The notes under the pieces were generated by a model. It did no database searches. It was not told the DNA's origin and saw only the letters and a list, made by a program, of their open reading frames with translations. The translations under genes were made by a program, and so were the position numbers. From an uncultured Bacteroidales bacterium (GTDB lineage Bacteria; Bacteroidota; Bacteroidia; Bacteroidales; UBA932), in assembly GCA_900546445.1 (NCBI GenBank), contig URCV01000048.1, positions 1 to 12,048 on the forward strand: a stretch of DNA of 12,048 bases, read 5' to 3'. Below, one piece after another: positions 1 through 7,158 of the stretch (the stretch's first letter is position 1; each line of letters starts with the position of its first letter).

Positions 1-197
1 AAAGTCGGGCAAAACGTTTTCGACGGCGTCAAGCACTCCTTCGGGGAGCCATTGTTCGAGCGCACTACGGCACGCACATTCCCCAGATAATCCTTTACGT
101 CCCAGCACTCCCATAATTCGCCGTCCGGAGTATCAATGCAATACACCCTGAGTTTCGTCCCATCTGAAAGATACTTATATGCTAGTTCGTCAGCCAT
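1..197 (-). CDS. RHS/YD-repeat core-like fragment, partial at the window edge
   Basis: An open frame runs from an ATG at 197 leftward off the window (65 codons seen, no stop). The first residues read MADELAYKYLSDGTKLRV, and about 20 residues later comes DVKDYLGNVRAVV. Both match the end of RHS/YD-repeat proteins of Bacteroidota, where a YxYxxDGTKL stretch is followed by (K)DHLGNVRAVV before the variable tip. The spacing between the two motifs is shorter than usual and the upstream YD repeats are absent: an in-frame TAA lies seven codons before the ATG. This suggests a detached core fragment, not a full secreted RHS protein. After RAVV the frame reads into a sequence I do not recognise, and another frame is open there, so a frameshift is possible. 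No signal peptide is visible. It could instead be a short orphan cassette. I am fairly sure of the motif and unsure of function or integrity. Confidence 0.5.
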   Translation of the reverse strand, partial: MADELAYKYLSDGTKLRVYCIDTPDGELWECWDVKDYLGNVRAVVRSNNGSPKECLTPSKTFCPT

Positions 198-311
198 ATA
201 AGGCAAATTTAAGAAATTATACGATACGCTTATCGAAAACTTGGTTTAAATGCCTAAACAATGCGCCTATATAACGACCATAAGACATTATGAAATAAGA
301 AAGTAAATAGT

Positions 312-319
312 TATTTTTG
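312..319 (+). promoter_or_regulatory. Candidate Bacteroidota -7 promoter element upstream of dsbD
   Basis: TATTTTTG fits the Bacteroidota sigma-ABfr -7 consensus TAnnTTTG. It lies in the only sizeable AT-rich gap on this side, about 130 bp before the dsbD start, and would place transcription near 325. No convincing TTTG -33 element is seen about 20 bp upstream, so this is a weak call from one box. If correct, the leader of dsbD would be about 125 nt long and would include a 6-bp inverted repeat (347-352 with 361-366). Confidence 0.25.
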
Positions 320-323
320 CGAG

Positions 324-443
324 ATGAAACCATCGAAAGACGTAACGCAGGCGCTGAAAAGCCTGCCTTATGGACTGATACTCAGTGAAGTAGATGTTAA
401 TTTCGTGAAAGATAAATTATTGAACAAATTTAGAGTAAAATAG
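324..443 (+). CDS. Doubtful small ORF, 39 aa, upstream of dsbD
   Basis: ATG at 324 to TAG at 441-443 encodes 39 residues starting MKPSKDVTQALKSLPYG and ending KLLNKFRVK. I recognise no family. It has no signal peptide or membrane segment and is predicted mostly helical and basic at the end. It ends 7 bp before dsbD, which would fit a leader peptide or a small co-transcribed gene. Against it, the best promoter candidate lies only 5 bp upstream and would start the transcript at or inside its first codons. Third-codon bases are GC-rich in the first half and AT-rich in the second, unlike a uniformly used gene. It may be a decayed remnant of a longer gene. Confidence 0.25.
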   Translation: MKPSKDVTQALKSLPYGLILSEVDVNFVKDKLLNKFRVK

Positions 444-450
444 GTAGGTT

Positions 451-2283
451 ATGATGAGTTTAGTTTTAAGTATAGTTCTTTCTGCTCTTGTCGGATTGGG
501 ACCGGCGTCTTCCGCCGTGTGGAAGGTGAGTCCGAAAAGCGACGAGAAAACCATAGTTCTCGAAGGAGCCATTTCCGATGGATATTTCGTGCACTCGTCC
601 GGCTATAATGCGGTGAGTGTAACTTTCGAATCTAACGGCACGTTCGAACTGGTGGGAGAACCACGTGTGGACTACGCCCACTCCGAATATAAAGGAGAAG
701 ATGTAGCGGTAAAGTACTACACTTTCTCTCAAGACATTAAGCTATTAAAGAAGACTGCCGACATCCGCGGAACGGTATCGTGGCAGGCTTGCTATGGAGA
801 CAATTGCGGCCCTGTGGAGCAGTATGAGTTCTCCACTCAGGTAGAGGGCACGCCCGAAAAGGCCTCTACCGGAGGAAAATCCCTATGGGGCTTGATTTTG
901 CAAGCCATCTTATGGGGATTTGCCATGCTCCTGACTCCATGCGTGTTCCCTATGGTGCCTATGACCATCTCCTTCTTCCTGAAGGGAGGCGACGATGCGA
1001 AGAAAGGACGTTTCCGCGCCATTATGTACGGACTTTTCATAGTGCTTCTTTATACAGTTCCTATCTGCGTGATAATAGGACTCACTTGGCTTCTGGGAGG
1101 CGATGCCGTTACGGCCGACATATTCAATTGGCTCTCTACTCACTGGCTCCCGAACATCGTGTTCTTCATCGTGTTTATGGTGTTCGCCGCGTCGTTTTTC
1201 GGAGCATTCGAAATCGTGCTTCCGTCCAAATGGGTTAACGGCGCCGATAAGAAGAGTTCGAGAAACGGCCTCGGAGGAGTATTCTTCCTCGCTTTGACCC
1301 TGGTTTTGGTCAGTTTCTCGTGCACCGGCCCTATCGTGGGCACTGTCCTAATCGAAAGCACGAGCGGCGAATTCTGGGCTCCTATGGTTACTATGCTCGC
1401 GTTCAGCATAGCATTTGCCCTCCCGTTCACGATTTTCGCCCTCTTCCCGTCACTTCTCGACAAACTCCCGCAGAGTGGAGGTTGGCTTAACAGCGTGAAG
1501 GTCGTGCTCGGCTTCATCGAAGTCGCACTTGGCCTGAAATTCCTCAGCACTGCCGACCAGGTATACCACTGGGGCATATTGAACCGCGAGCTCTACTTGG
1601 CCATCTGGATAGTATGTTTCACGCTTCTGGGCTTCTACTTGCTCGGCAAAATCCGCTTTAAGAACGATTCTCCGGTCGAGTATGTCTCCGTCAAGAGGCT
1701 TTTCCTCGCCATAATCGATTTCGCCTTCGTAATCTACCTCATCCCGGGTATGTGGGGCGCACCGCTCTCTGCGATTTCCGGCTACCTGCCTCCGCTCGAG
1801 AGTCAGGAGTTCGTGTTAGGGCAGACGAGCAGTCCTCAGGCCAATCCTGCCTTGACCCCTCTGCCTCACGGATTGCAGGCCTACGATAATCTGGATGAGG
1901 GATTGGCCGCTGCAAGCCAATCGGGCAAACCGGTATTCGTGGACATCTCCGGTCACGGGTGTGTGAATTGCCGCGAGATGGAGGCCAAGGTGTGGTCGGA
2001 CTCTCGCGTACAGAAGATTTTGCGCGAAGACTATGTGCTGGTCGTGCTCTATATGGATGATAAGAAAGAGCTTCCGCAGGACAAGTGGGTCACCACATCG
2101 TCCGGCAAGGTACTAAAGCAGGTCGGACGGGCCAACTCCTACATCGTGAAGGAGCGCTTCGGGGTGAATGCCCAGCCTAACTACGCGCTGCTTTCGCCGA
2201 CAGGTGAGTTGCTTGCCCCTGTTCGTGGGTACAATCTGGATGTGGAGGAATACATTGCATTCCTGAAAAGCGGATTAAAATAA
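451..2283 (+). CDS. dsbD: Thiol:disulfide interchange protein DsbD
   Basis: An inner-membrane reductase that passes electrons from cytoplasmic thioredoxin to periplasmic thiol proteins. All three modules are visible in 610 residues. Residues 1-22 form a signal peptide ending near SSA. Residues 23-135 are the periplasmic alpha domain with C114 and C119 in QACYGDNC. Residues about 145-435 are the CcdA-like membrane core of about eight helices, with the paired cysteines C164 (LLTPCVFPMVP) and C291 (SFSCTGPIVG). Residues about 475-610 are the thioredoxin-like gamma domain with the active site C504-V-N-C507 and a likely cis-proline at P576. All six electron-relay cysteines are present, so it should be functional. 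Starts at M1 or M2 are equivalent. It lies 7 bp upstream of mtnN and is probably co-transcribed with it. Likely roles are keeping periplasmic isomerases or cytochrome c maturation thiols reduced; the client cannot be told from this window. Confidence 0.95.
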   Translation: MMSLVLSIVLSALVGLGPASSAVWKVSPKSDEKTIVLEGAISDGYFVHSSGYNAVSVTFESNGTFELVGEPRVDYAHSEYKGEDVAVKYYTFSQDIKLLKKTADIRGTVSWQACYGDNCGPVEQYEFSTQVEGTPEKASTGGKSLWGLILQAILWGFAMLLTPCVFPMVPMTISFFLKGGDDAKKGRFRAIMYGLFIVLLYTVPICVIIGLTWLLGGDAVTADIFNWLSTHWLPNIVFFIVFMVFAASFFGAFEIVLPSKWVNGADKKSSRNGLGGVFFLALTLVLVSFSCTGPIVGTVLIESTSGEFWAPMVTMLAFSIAFALPFTIFALFPSLLDKLPQSGGWLNSVKVVLGFIEVALGLKFLSTADQVYHWGILNRELYLAIWIVCFTLLGFYLLGKIRFKNDSPVEYVSVKRLFLAIIDFAFVIYLIPGMWGAPLSAISGYLPPLESQEFVLGQTSSPQANPALTPLPHGLQAYDNLDEGLAAASQSGKPVFVDISGHGCVNCREMEAKVWSDSRVQKILREDYVLVVLYMDDKKELPQDKWVTTSSGKVLKQVGRANSYIVKERFGVNAQPNYALLSPTGELLAPVRGYNLDVEEYIAFLKSGLK

Positions 2284-2290
2284 GGATAGT

Positions 2291-2917
2291 ATGAAAATAG
2301 GTGTTATAGTGGCGATGGAGAGCGAATACGAAGCTCTCCTTAATGCAGGCGTCGAAAATGTGGTGAAGGCCGGCATCGGAAAGGTGAATGCGGCCAGGGC
2401 GACTGCGGAATTGATATTGACGGAAAGGCCGGACTGTATCATTAACTCCGGAGTGGCCGGAGGCATAGACAACCGCTTGAAGGTAGGAGATTTCGTTCTC
2501 GGAAGCCAAGTGGCTTATCACGACGTGTGGTGCGGCGAAGGGAATCTTCGCGGCCAAGTGCAGGGGCTGCCTCAGCGTTTCTGCGCGGATTCATCTCTTC
2601 TTTCGTGCGCTCGCGGGCTGAAAACCGAGAATGTGACACTTCACGAGGGACTTATCTGTACCGGAGACCAGTTCCTTACCACCCTCGAAGAAGATATGAA
2701 GGTCAAAAAGCTATATCCCGACGCACTCGCCTGCGATATGGAATCCGCTGCCATAGCACAGGTTTGCCTCCATTACGGAGTGCCATTTCTGTCCTTTCGT
2801 GCCATTAGCGACGTCGTGACCCCGCAATGCGACCACCAGCAAACCTACGACGGTTTCTGGGCAGACCTTAAGGCTAACTCTTTCTCTTTGCTAAAGCAGC
2901 TCCTCGACAATATCTAA
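2291..2917 (+). CDS. mtnN: 5'-methylthioadenosine/S-adenosylhomocysteine nucleosidase, shortened
   Basis: Hydrolyses methylthioadenosine and S-adenosylhomocysteine to adenine and a thioribose sugar, recycling by-products of SAM chemistry in the cytoplasm. Family marks in order: VAMESE with E12 (catalytic Glu in E. coli MtnN), GIGKVNAA at 28-35, SGVAGG at 53-58, YHDV at 76-79, TGDQF at 124-128, DMESAAIAQVC at 149-159 with E151 (E. coli E174), and RAISD ending at D174 (E. coli D197). All three catalytic residues are kept. At 208 aa it is about 25 residues shorter than usual; the loss lies between the E12 motif and GIGK, where most homologues have an extra beta hairpin. It follows dsbD by 7 bp. 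Its last 27 bp overlap the end of dapF on the other strand. Futalosine hydrolase (MqnB) is a related alternative, but the motif set fits MtnN better. Confidence 0.9.
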   Translation: MKIGVIVAMESEYEALLNAGVENVVKAGIGKVNAARATAELILTERPDCIINSGVAGGIDNRLKVGDFVLGSQVAYHDVWCGEGNLRGQVQGLPQRFCADSSLLSCARGLKTENVTLHEGLICTGDQFLTTLEEDMKVKKLYPDALACDMESAAIAQVCLHYGVPFLSFRAISDVVTPQCDHQQTYDGFWADLKANSFSLLKQLLDNI

Positions 2918-3664
2918 CAGCAGCGTCGGACCGGTGAGATAGACATCGGTGAAGGTTTCGGCATTCGGCGTGAACGAGACTGCCAATTCATCCTCTCTCG
3001 TGAATATGCGCACTTGCTTTCCTGTAGCCCCGCTGATATAGGAAGCTATGGCGCTTGCCGTTACACCCGTTCCGCAGGCGAGGGTCTCCGCCTCCACGCC
3101 CTTTTCGAAGGTGCGTACCTTTATGGTCGAAGGATCAAGCGTCTGGACGAAGTTGACATTGGCCCCGATGGGAGCGAAGGCTTCATTCCAGCGCAGGCGT
3201 TTCCCTTCGAGAGCCACATCTACTTTTTCCACATCCTCCACGAACTTGACGAAGTGGCGCGTGCCGGTGTCGAGGAAGTATCCGTCTTCTATCGAAGGTC
3301 CGAACTCGTGCACGTCGCACATCTTCAGCTTGACCGTCTTGGCCTGTCCGCAAGAGGATAGAATCTGCCCCTCGTGCACCCCGTCAGGTGCCGAAAAGCG
3401 GTAGAAGGCGTGATTGGCCGGGAGAATTCCCAGAAAGTCGGCGAAGGCTACGATGCATCGGCCTCCGTTGCCGCACATCATACCGCCGCTTCCGTCGGAA
3501 TTATAGTACTCCATTCGGAAATCCAGCTCGGCATCGTCGAAAAGCATCATAAGTCCGTCTGTGCCGAAGCGGCTACAGAGATCCTGGATGTCTACTTCGA
3601 GAGGTTTTCGCGCGTCAAGCACTACGAAACTGTTTCCGGCGCCGGAGTAAATGTATAATTTCAT
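2891..3664 (-). CDS. dapF: Diaminopimelate epimerase
   Basis: Converts LL-diaminopimelate to the meso form used in peptidoglycan cross-links and as lysine precursor, by a cofactor-free two-cysteine mechanism. Seen: N-terminal YSGAGNSFVVLDAR (6-19), NSDGSGGMMCGNGGR with C64 as first catalytic cysteine, the TGTRHFVKF stretch (133-141), GANVNF (167-172), and RTFEKGVEAETLACGTG with C197 as the second cysteine. At 257 aa it is slightly shorter than E. coli DapF (274). It is the last gene of the operon: its ATG shares 4 bp (ATGA) with the stop of the aminotransferase gene, implying translational coupling. Its 3' end runs 27 bp into mtnN, and I see no hairpin-plus-T terminator at the junction. Confidence 0.95.
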   Translation of the reverse strand: MKLYIYSGAGNSFVVLDARKPLEVDIQDLCSRFGTDGLMMLFDDAELDFRMEYYNSDGSGGMMCGNGGRCIVAFADFLGILPANHAFYRFSAPDGVHEGQILSSCGQAKTVKLKMCDVHEFGPSIEDGYFLDTGTRHFVKFVEDVEKVDVALEGKRLRWNEAFAPIGANVNFVQTLDPSTIKVRTFEKGVEAETLACGTGVTASAIASYISGATGKQVRIFTREDELAVSFTPNAETFTDVYLTGPTLLLDIVEELL

Positions 3665-4830
3665 AATAATGAAGCCAAGATTTGAATGCCCTCTTCCATA
3701 CGGGAAGTTTCGATGAACGAAAAGTTGAGACGAAGCGTATTGCGGTGGCTTCCATCTGTATAGAAGAATGAACCTGCCACATAGGCGACGCCGGCCTTGA
3801 GCGCTTTCTCGTAAAGAGCCACGGTGTCCATGCCTTCCGGAAGGGTAAGGAACAGGAATAGTCCTCCCTCGGGGTGAGTCCAGCTAACTCCCTTAGGCAT
3901 ATACTTTTCTAGAAGCGAAAGCATAAGGTCGCGTTTCTTTCGGTAGAGTTCTATGCTCTTAGGAAGGTTCTCCTCGAGCATTCCGCTATTCATAAACTCG
4001 ACCATAAGGTATTGGTCGAAAATCGGTGCGCACAAGTCCAGCGACTGTTTGCACTCGTAGATTTTATTTAGAATATTTTCTGCGGCCACTATCCAGCCCA
4101 GACGGAGTCCCGGTGCGAAGATTTTCGAGAAACTGCACAGGTGAATCGTCCTTTCCGGTGCGAGCGAATAGATGGTAGCGACAGGGTCGCCCTCGTAGCG
4201 CAGTTCCCTGTATGGGCTGTCTTCCACGATCATGAAGTCGTATTTTCTGGCCAATGCCACCAGCTCGCTGCGCCCCGCAAGACTCAGGGTCTCGCCGCTT
4301 GGGTTCTGGAAATCGGGGATAATATAGAAGAACTTGATCTTCTTTCCTTCGCGTATGAGGCTTTCTATCTGCTGCTCGCGCTCTGCGGCTGCCTGAAACG
4401 AGGATGTGAGGTTGAGACCGACTATCCGCGCACGGTAGCTTTTGAATGACTGGATGGCTCCGAGATAGGTAGGATTGGCCGTGAGGACTATATCGTCCGG
4501 GTCGAGCATAATCCTCGCACAGACGTCTATTCCCTGCTGGGACGATGTGCTTATGAGGATGTTCTCGGCTGGCACGTCATATCGCGCCGAAATCGCCTTT
4601 CGAAGTTCCGGAATGCCCTGGGTAGGGCCGTATTGGAGCGCCTTGGCCCCGTATTTTTCCACTACTGTAGTAGTCAGCTCTTCGATCTTTTCCAGAGGAA
4701 AAGTGTCGGCGGAAGGGTATCCTCCGGCGAAAGAGTGTATGCTACTCAAATCGACTGCCTTGAAAATGTCCCTCACGGGAGAACGCATAAAGTTAAAGGC
4801 ATCGAGAGAATAAAATTTTGAATAGTCCAT
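3661..4830 (-). CDS. PLP-dependent aminotransferase of the LysN/2-aminoadipate family, probable DapC role
   Basis: A fold-type I aminotransferase of 389 aa. Seen: SFAGGYPSADTFP (33-45), ALQYGPTQG (64-72), STSSQQG (94-100), the PDFQNPSG loop with N176, VEDSPY with D204 binding the pyridine nitrogen, SFSKIFAPGLRLG with Schiff-base K236, and NTLRLNFS with carboxylate-binding R367. The motif order closely follows Thermus LysN and MocR/Aro8-type enzymes, not the ArgD-type DapC or DapL. It sits 2 bp after dapD and overlaps dapF by 4 bp, in the one step otherwise missing here, so I infer it transaminates N-succinyl-2-amino-6-oxopimelate with glutamate. LysN-type enzymes have broad specificity, so aromatic or 2-aminoadipate activity is possible. 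The family is certain; the substrate is inferred from context. Confidence 0.88.
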   Translation of the reverse strand: MDYSKFYSLDAFNFMRSPVRDIFKAVDLSSIHSFAGGYPSADTFPLEKIEELTTTVVEKYGAKALQYGPTQGIPELRKAISARYDVPAENILISTSSQQGIDVCARIMLDPDDIVLTANPTYLGAIQSFKSYRARIVGLNLTSSFQAAAEREQQIESLIREGKKIKFFYIIPDFQNPSGETLSLAGRSELVALARKYDFMIVEDSPYRELRYEGDPVATIYSLAPERTIHLCSFSKIFAPGLRLGWIVAAENILNKIYECKQSLDLCAPIFDQYLMVEFMNSGMLEENLPKSIELYRKKRDLMLSLLEKYMPKGVSWTHPEGGLFLFLTLPEGMDTVALYEKALKAGVAYVAGSFFYTDGSHRNTLRLNFSFIETSRMEEGIQILASLL

Positions 4831-4832
4831 CG

Positions 4833-5606
4833 TTATCTTAACAATTCTTCCAAACTAACCGATCCTGAAGTTTTTTCATCTCTGTATTTGACTATCACAG
4901 GGCAGTATAGGTGTATTCCGCTTCCTGCGGATGGCCCTTTGACTACGGGCCGGCTGCCGCTTACTACTACGGCTCCGCGAGGCACCACCACTCGACCATT
5001 CTCGTTTTTAGGCACGAATTCGCCTTTAGTCGCATCGAAAAGGGGAGTGCTTGAGGTGATTATGACTCCCGACGCTATCACGGCCCCTTCCTCTACGATG
5101 GTTCCTTCGTAGATTCCGCAGTTGCCTCCTATGAAGGCTCCGTCTTCGATGATGGTAGGAAGGGCTCCCGCAGGTTCAAGCACGCCGCCTATCTGGGTGG
5201 CTGCCGATATGTGTATGTGTTTTCCCACTTGTGCGCAGGACCCTATCGTGACGTGCGAGTCCACCATAGTGCCCTCATCCACGAATGCGCCGACATTGAC
5301 ATAGGCCGGCGGCATAACTATCACTCCCGGGGCCAAGTATGCTCCGCGTCTTATGCTGCTTCCTCCGGGTACGATTCGCACTGAATTCTCGGTGCTGAAC
5401 TCCCTTACGGGGAAGGTGTCCTTGTCGAAAAATGCGAATTGGCCCTCGGACATATCCTTAATACGGCCCATCGCGAATCCTGCGAGGATGATTTGCTTTA
5501 TCTCTGCGTTTACCTGCCAGTGTCCGTCTATCTTTTGCGCTACTCTGACTTTGCCCGTCTCGAGGTCGGCCATCGTCTTTTCAAAAAGCTCCAAACTTAC
5601 TTCCAT
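4833..5606 (-). CDS. dapD: Tetrahydrodipicolinate N-succinyltransferase
   Basis: Acylates tetrahydrodipicolinate with a CoA donor, opening the succinylase branch of DAP synthesis. The N-terminal KVRVAQKIDGHW (19-30) and the left-handed beta-helix repeats match DapD: RIVPGGSSIRRGAYLAPG (77-94), YVNVGAFVDEGTMVDSH (102-118), GSCAQVGKHIHIS (122-134), GGVLEPAGALPTIIED (140-155) and VVVSGSRP (213-220). D116 aligns with catalytic D141 of the classical enzyme. The position of the other proposed catalytic residue, E189, is G164 here, in IGGNCGIYEG in place of IGARSEVVEG. At 257 aa it is a little shorter than E. coli DapD (274). Its start overlaps the end of dapA by 10 bp and its stop is 2 bp from the aminotransferase gene. 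Because of the changed site, the acyl donor (succinyl- or acetyl-CoA) is not proven. Confidence 0.92.
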   Translation of the reverse strand: MEVSLELFEKTMADLETGKVRVAQKIDGHWQVNAEIKQIILAGFAMGRIKDMSEGQFAFFDKDTFPVREFSTENSVRIVPGGSSIRRGAYLAPGVIVMPPAYVNVGAFVDEGTMVDSHVTIGSCAQVGKHIHISAATQIGGVLEPAGALPTIIEDGAFIGGNCGIYEGTIVEEGAVIASGVIITSSTPLFDATKGEFVPKNENGRVVVPRGAVVVSGSRPVVKGPSAGSGIHLYCPVIVKYRDEKTSGSVSLEELLR

Positions 5607-6472
5607 TCCGCTAAAATTTTGCTTATTGTCTGCTTTGTGTTTTCGTTAGCTTCCGTGAGTGGCAGGCGCATCCGGTTAGAGCAGAGGCCTAATTGGCATA
5701 AAGCCTCCTTCCCGGGGATGGGGTTCGATTCTACGAAGCAGCCCTTGAAGAGAGGGAACAGCCGCTCGTTCAGTGACTTGGCCTCTTCCGTGTGGCCGTC
5801 AAGCGCGAGGTGGACCATTTCGCTTACGGCAGAAGGCAGAACGTTCGAAGCCACGGAAATCACTCCCGCGGCACCGGCTCCGATAAGGTCGAAGGTCATG
5901 TCGTCGTCGCCGCTGAGGACCGTGAATCCAGCAGGCGCCCCGTCGAGAATCTCCTTTACTTGCTCGAAGTTGCCTGAGGCTTCCTTGACCCCGATGACTC
6001 CTTCGACTTCGCGCGCTACTCGAAGGGCAGTGCTTGCGCTCATATTTACCCCGGTTCTTCCCGGGACGTTGTACATTATTATAGGCTTTCGGCTTTTCTC
6101 GGCCAATGCCTTATAGTATAAGTAGATACCTTCTTGGGTAGGTTTGTTGTAGAACGGCACCACGACCAAGAAGGCATCGGCGTCTTCCAAGAGCTCCATA
6201 TTTTCGAGGGTGGCGTCTACGCTGTTACTACCGCATCCTACCAAAAGGGCGCGTCCGTGGGCGTGTTCCCTTGTGGTGGAAAGAATCTTTCGTTTTTCCT
6301 CGCGACTAAGCGTAGGTGTCTCTGCCGAGGTGCCGAGTGGAACGAGAAAGTCCACGCCGCCTTCCACCTGTCTTTCCACGAGGCGTGCATAGGCGTCGTA
6401 ATCTATGCTAAGATCTTCTTTGAACGGGGTCAGCAGTGCTGTGCCGCAACCTTTGAAAATAGTGTCACTCAT
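5597..6472 (-). CDS. dapA: 4-hydroxy-tetrahydrodipicolinate synthase
   Basis: Condenses pyruvate with aspartate semialdehyde, the committed step toward DAP and lysine. It is a TIM-barrel class I aldolase of 291 aa, the usual length. Seen: GTALLTPF (10-17), PLGTSAETPTLS (45-56) whose T48-S49 correspond to the TT pair of E. coli, YNVPGRTG with Y134 and substrate-binding R139, and GVKEASGN with Schiff-base K163. The conservative second Thr to Ser change is the only deviation I note. The gene joins dapB by a TAATG junction (1 bp shared) and overlaps dapD by 10 bp, so all three are probably translationally coupled. I cannot tell from sequence alone whether it is inhibited by lysine. Confidence 0.95.
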   Translation of the reverse strand: MSDTIFKGCGTALLTPFKEDLSIDYDAYARLVERQVEGGVDFLVPLGTSAETPTLSREEKRKILSTTREHAHGRALLVGCGSNSVDATLENMELLEDADAFLVVVPFYNKPTQEGIYLYYKALAEKSRKPIIMYNVPGRTGVNMSASTALRVAREVEGVIGVKEASGNFEQVKEILDGAPAGFTVLSGDDDMTFDLIGAGAAGVISVASNVLPSAVSEMVHLALDGHTEEAKSLNERLFPLFKGCFVESNPIPGKEALCQLGLCSNRMRLPLTEANENTKQTISKILAEWK

Positions 6473-7140
6473 TATTTTATCGCTAACATTTCCTTGAATT
6501 CGTGGACTCCCTTAAGGTCTTCCGTCATCTGGGCAGCTACTACTGCTCCTTCTGCGAATGCCTCTCTGCTGAAAGCTTCGTGGGAAATCTTGATTTTGTC
6601 CACGTCTGATTTGAATTTTACTATATGTCTGCCGACAGTGTCGCCTTCTCTGATGGAGGTGATGTCCGGCATTACTCCCAACTCGTGCTTGATGATGTGT
6701 GCGAGCACCTTGGCAGTGCCTGACGGCGAGTCGAGCTTTTGTGTATGATGAATCTCCTCGATATGAGGGATGTAGTTATATCCACGAAGTATCTCACTGA
6801 CTTTATCCACGGCAGCGAACACGGCGTTTACGCCGATGGAGAAATTGGCGGAGTAAATCATAGGGGTATTTGCGCTATAGAAGCAGTTTACCACCTCAGT
6901 CTTGATTTTCTCCCAGCCGGTAGTTCCCACAACCACGGCCTTGAAGTTGTGCGCGAGGAATTCATAATTGGCCGAAAAGGCGTCGGGTGTGGTAAAGTCT
7001 ATGCAGACACTCTCCTTCGCGATTTCCGGGTCAATGCTCTTCACGTCTTCGGTGATGGCCGCGATCTCGATACCGTGTTTGATGAGGACTCCCTCAATCA
7101 TATGGCCCATTTTGCCATATCCGCTAATTACTGCTTTCAT
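6472..7140 (-). CDS. dapB: 4-hydroxy-tetrahydrodipicolinate reductase, short form
   Basis: Reduces the DapA product to tetrahydrodipicolinate with NAD(P)H. The N-terminal Rossmann motif GYGKMG is at 7-12, CIDFTTP at 46-52, VGTTGW at 71-76, YSANFSIGVN at 96-105, and the catalytic segment EEIHHTQKLDSPSGTA contains H131, H132 and K135. At 222 aa it is shorter than the 273-aa E. coli enzyme: the region between the nucleotide-binding start and the DFT motif is compressed, and the usual basic NADPH-phosphate site after the first beta strand is not obvious (IAAITEDVK). Cofactor preference is therefore open. It lies 18 bp after the M20 deacylase gene, the largest gap in the operon, and shares 1 bp with dapA. 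Confidence 0.94.
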   Translation of the reverse strand: MKAVISGYGKMGHMIEGVLIKHGIEIAAITEDVKSIDPEIAKESVCIDFTTPDAFSANYEFLAHNFKAVVVGTTGWEKIKTEVVNCFYSANTPMIYSANFSIGVNAVFAAVDKVSEILRGYNYIPHIEEIHHTQKLDSPSGTAKVLAHIIKHELGVMPDITSIREGDTVGRHIVKFKSDVDKIKISHEAFSREAFAEGAVVAAQMTEDLKGVHEFKEMLAIK

Positions 7141-7158
7141 ACGATAATAATTTAAGTG

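Noticed and set aside
204..211. TAAATTTG on the minus strand as a -7 promoter element for the RHS-like fragment
   Set aside because: It lies only 7 bp before the ATG, with no -33 partner, in AT-rich DNA where chance matches are expected.
837..1577. Several long open frames antisense or out of frame inside dsbD, with similar ones under dapF, dapD, dapA, thrA and manC
   Set aside because: They lie wholly within genes with clear family motifs, show no recognisable domains and follow from the codon bias of the true genes.
7141..7158. Possible promoter in the largest operon gap, between the M20 gene and dapB
   Set aside because: The 18-bp gap is AT-rich but has no TAnnTTTG or -33 match; it is too short to carry regulation by itself.
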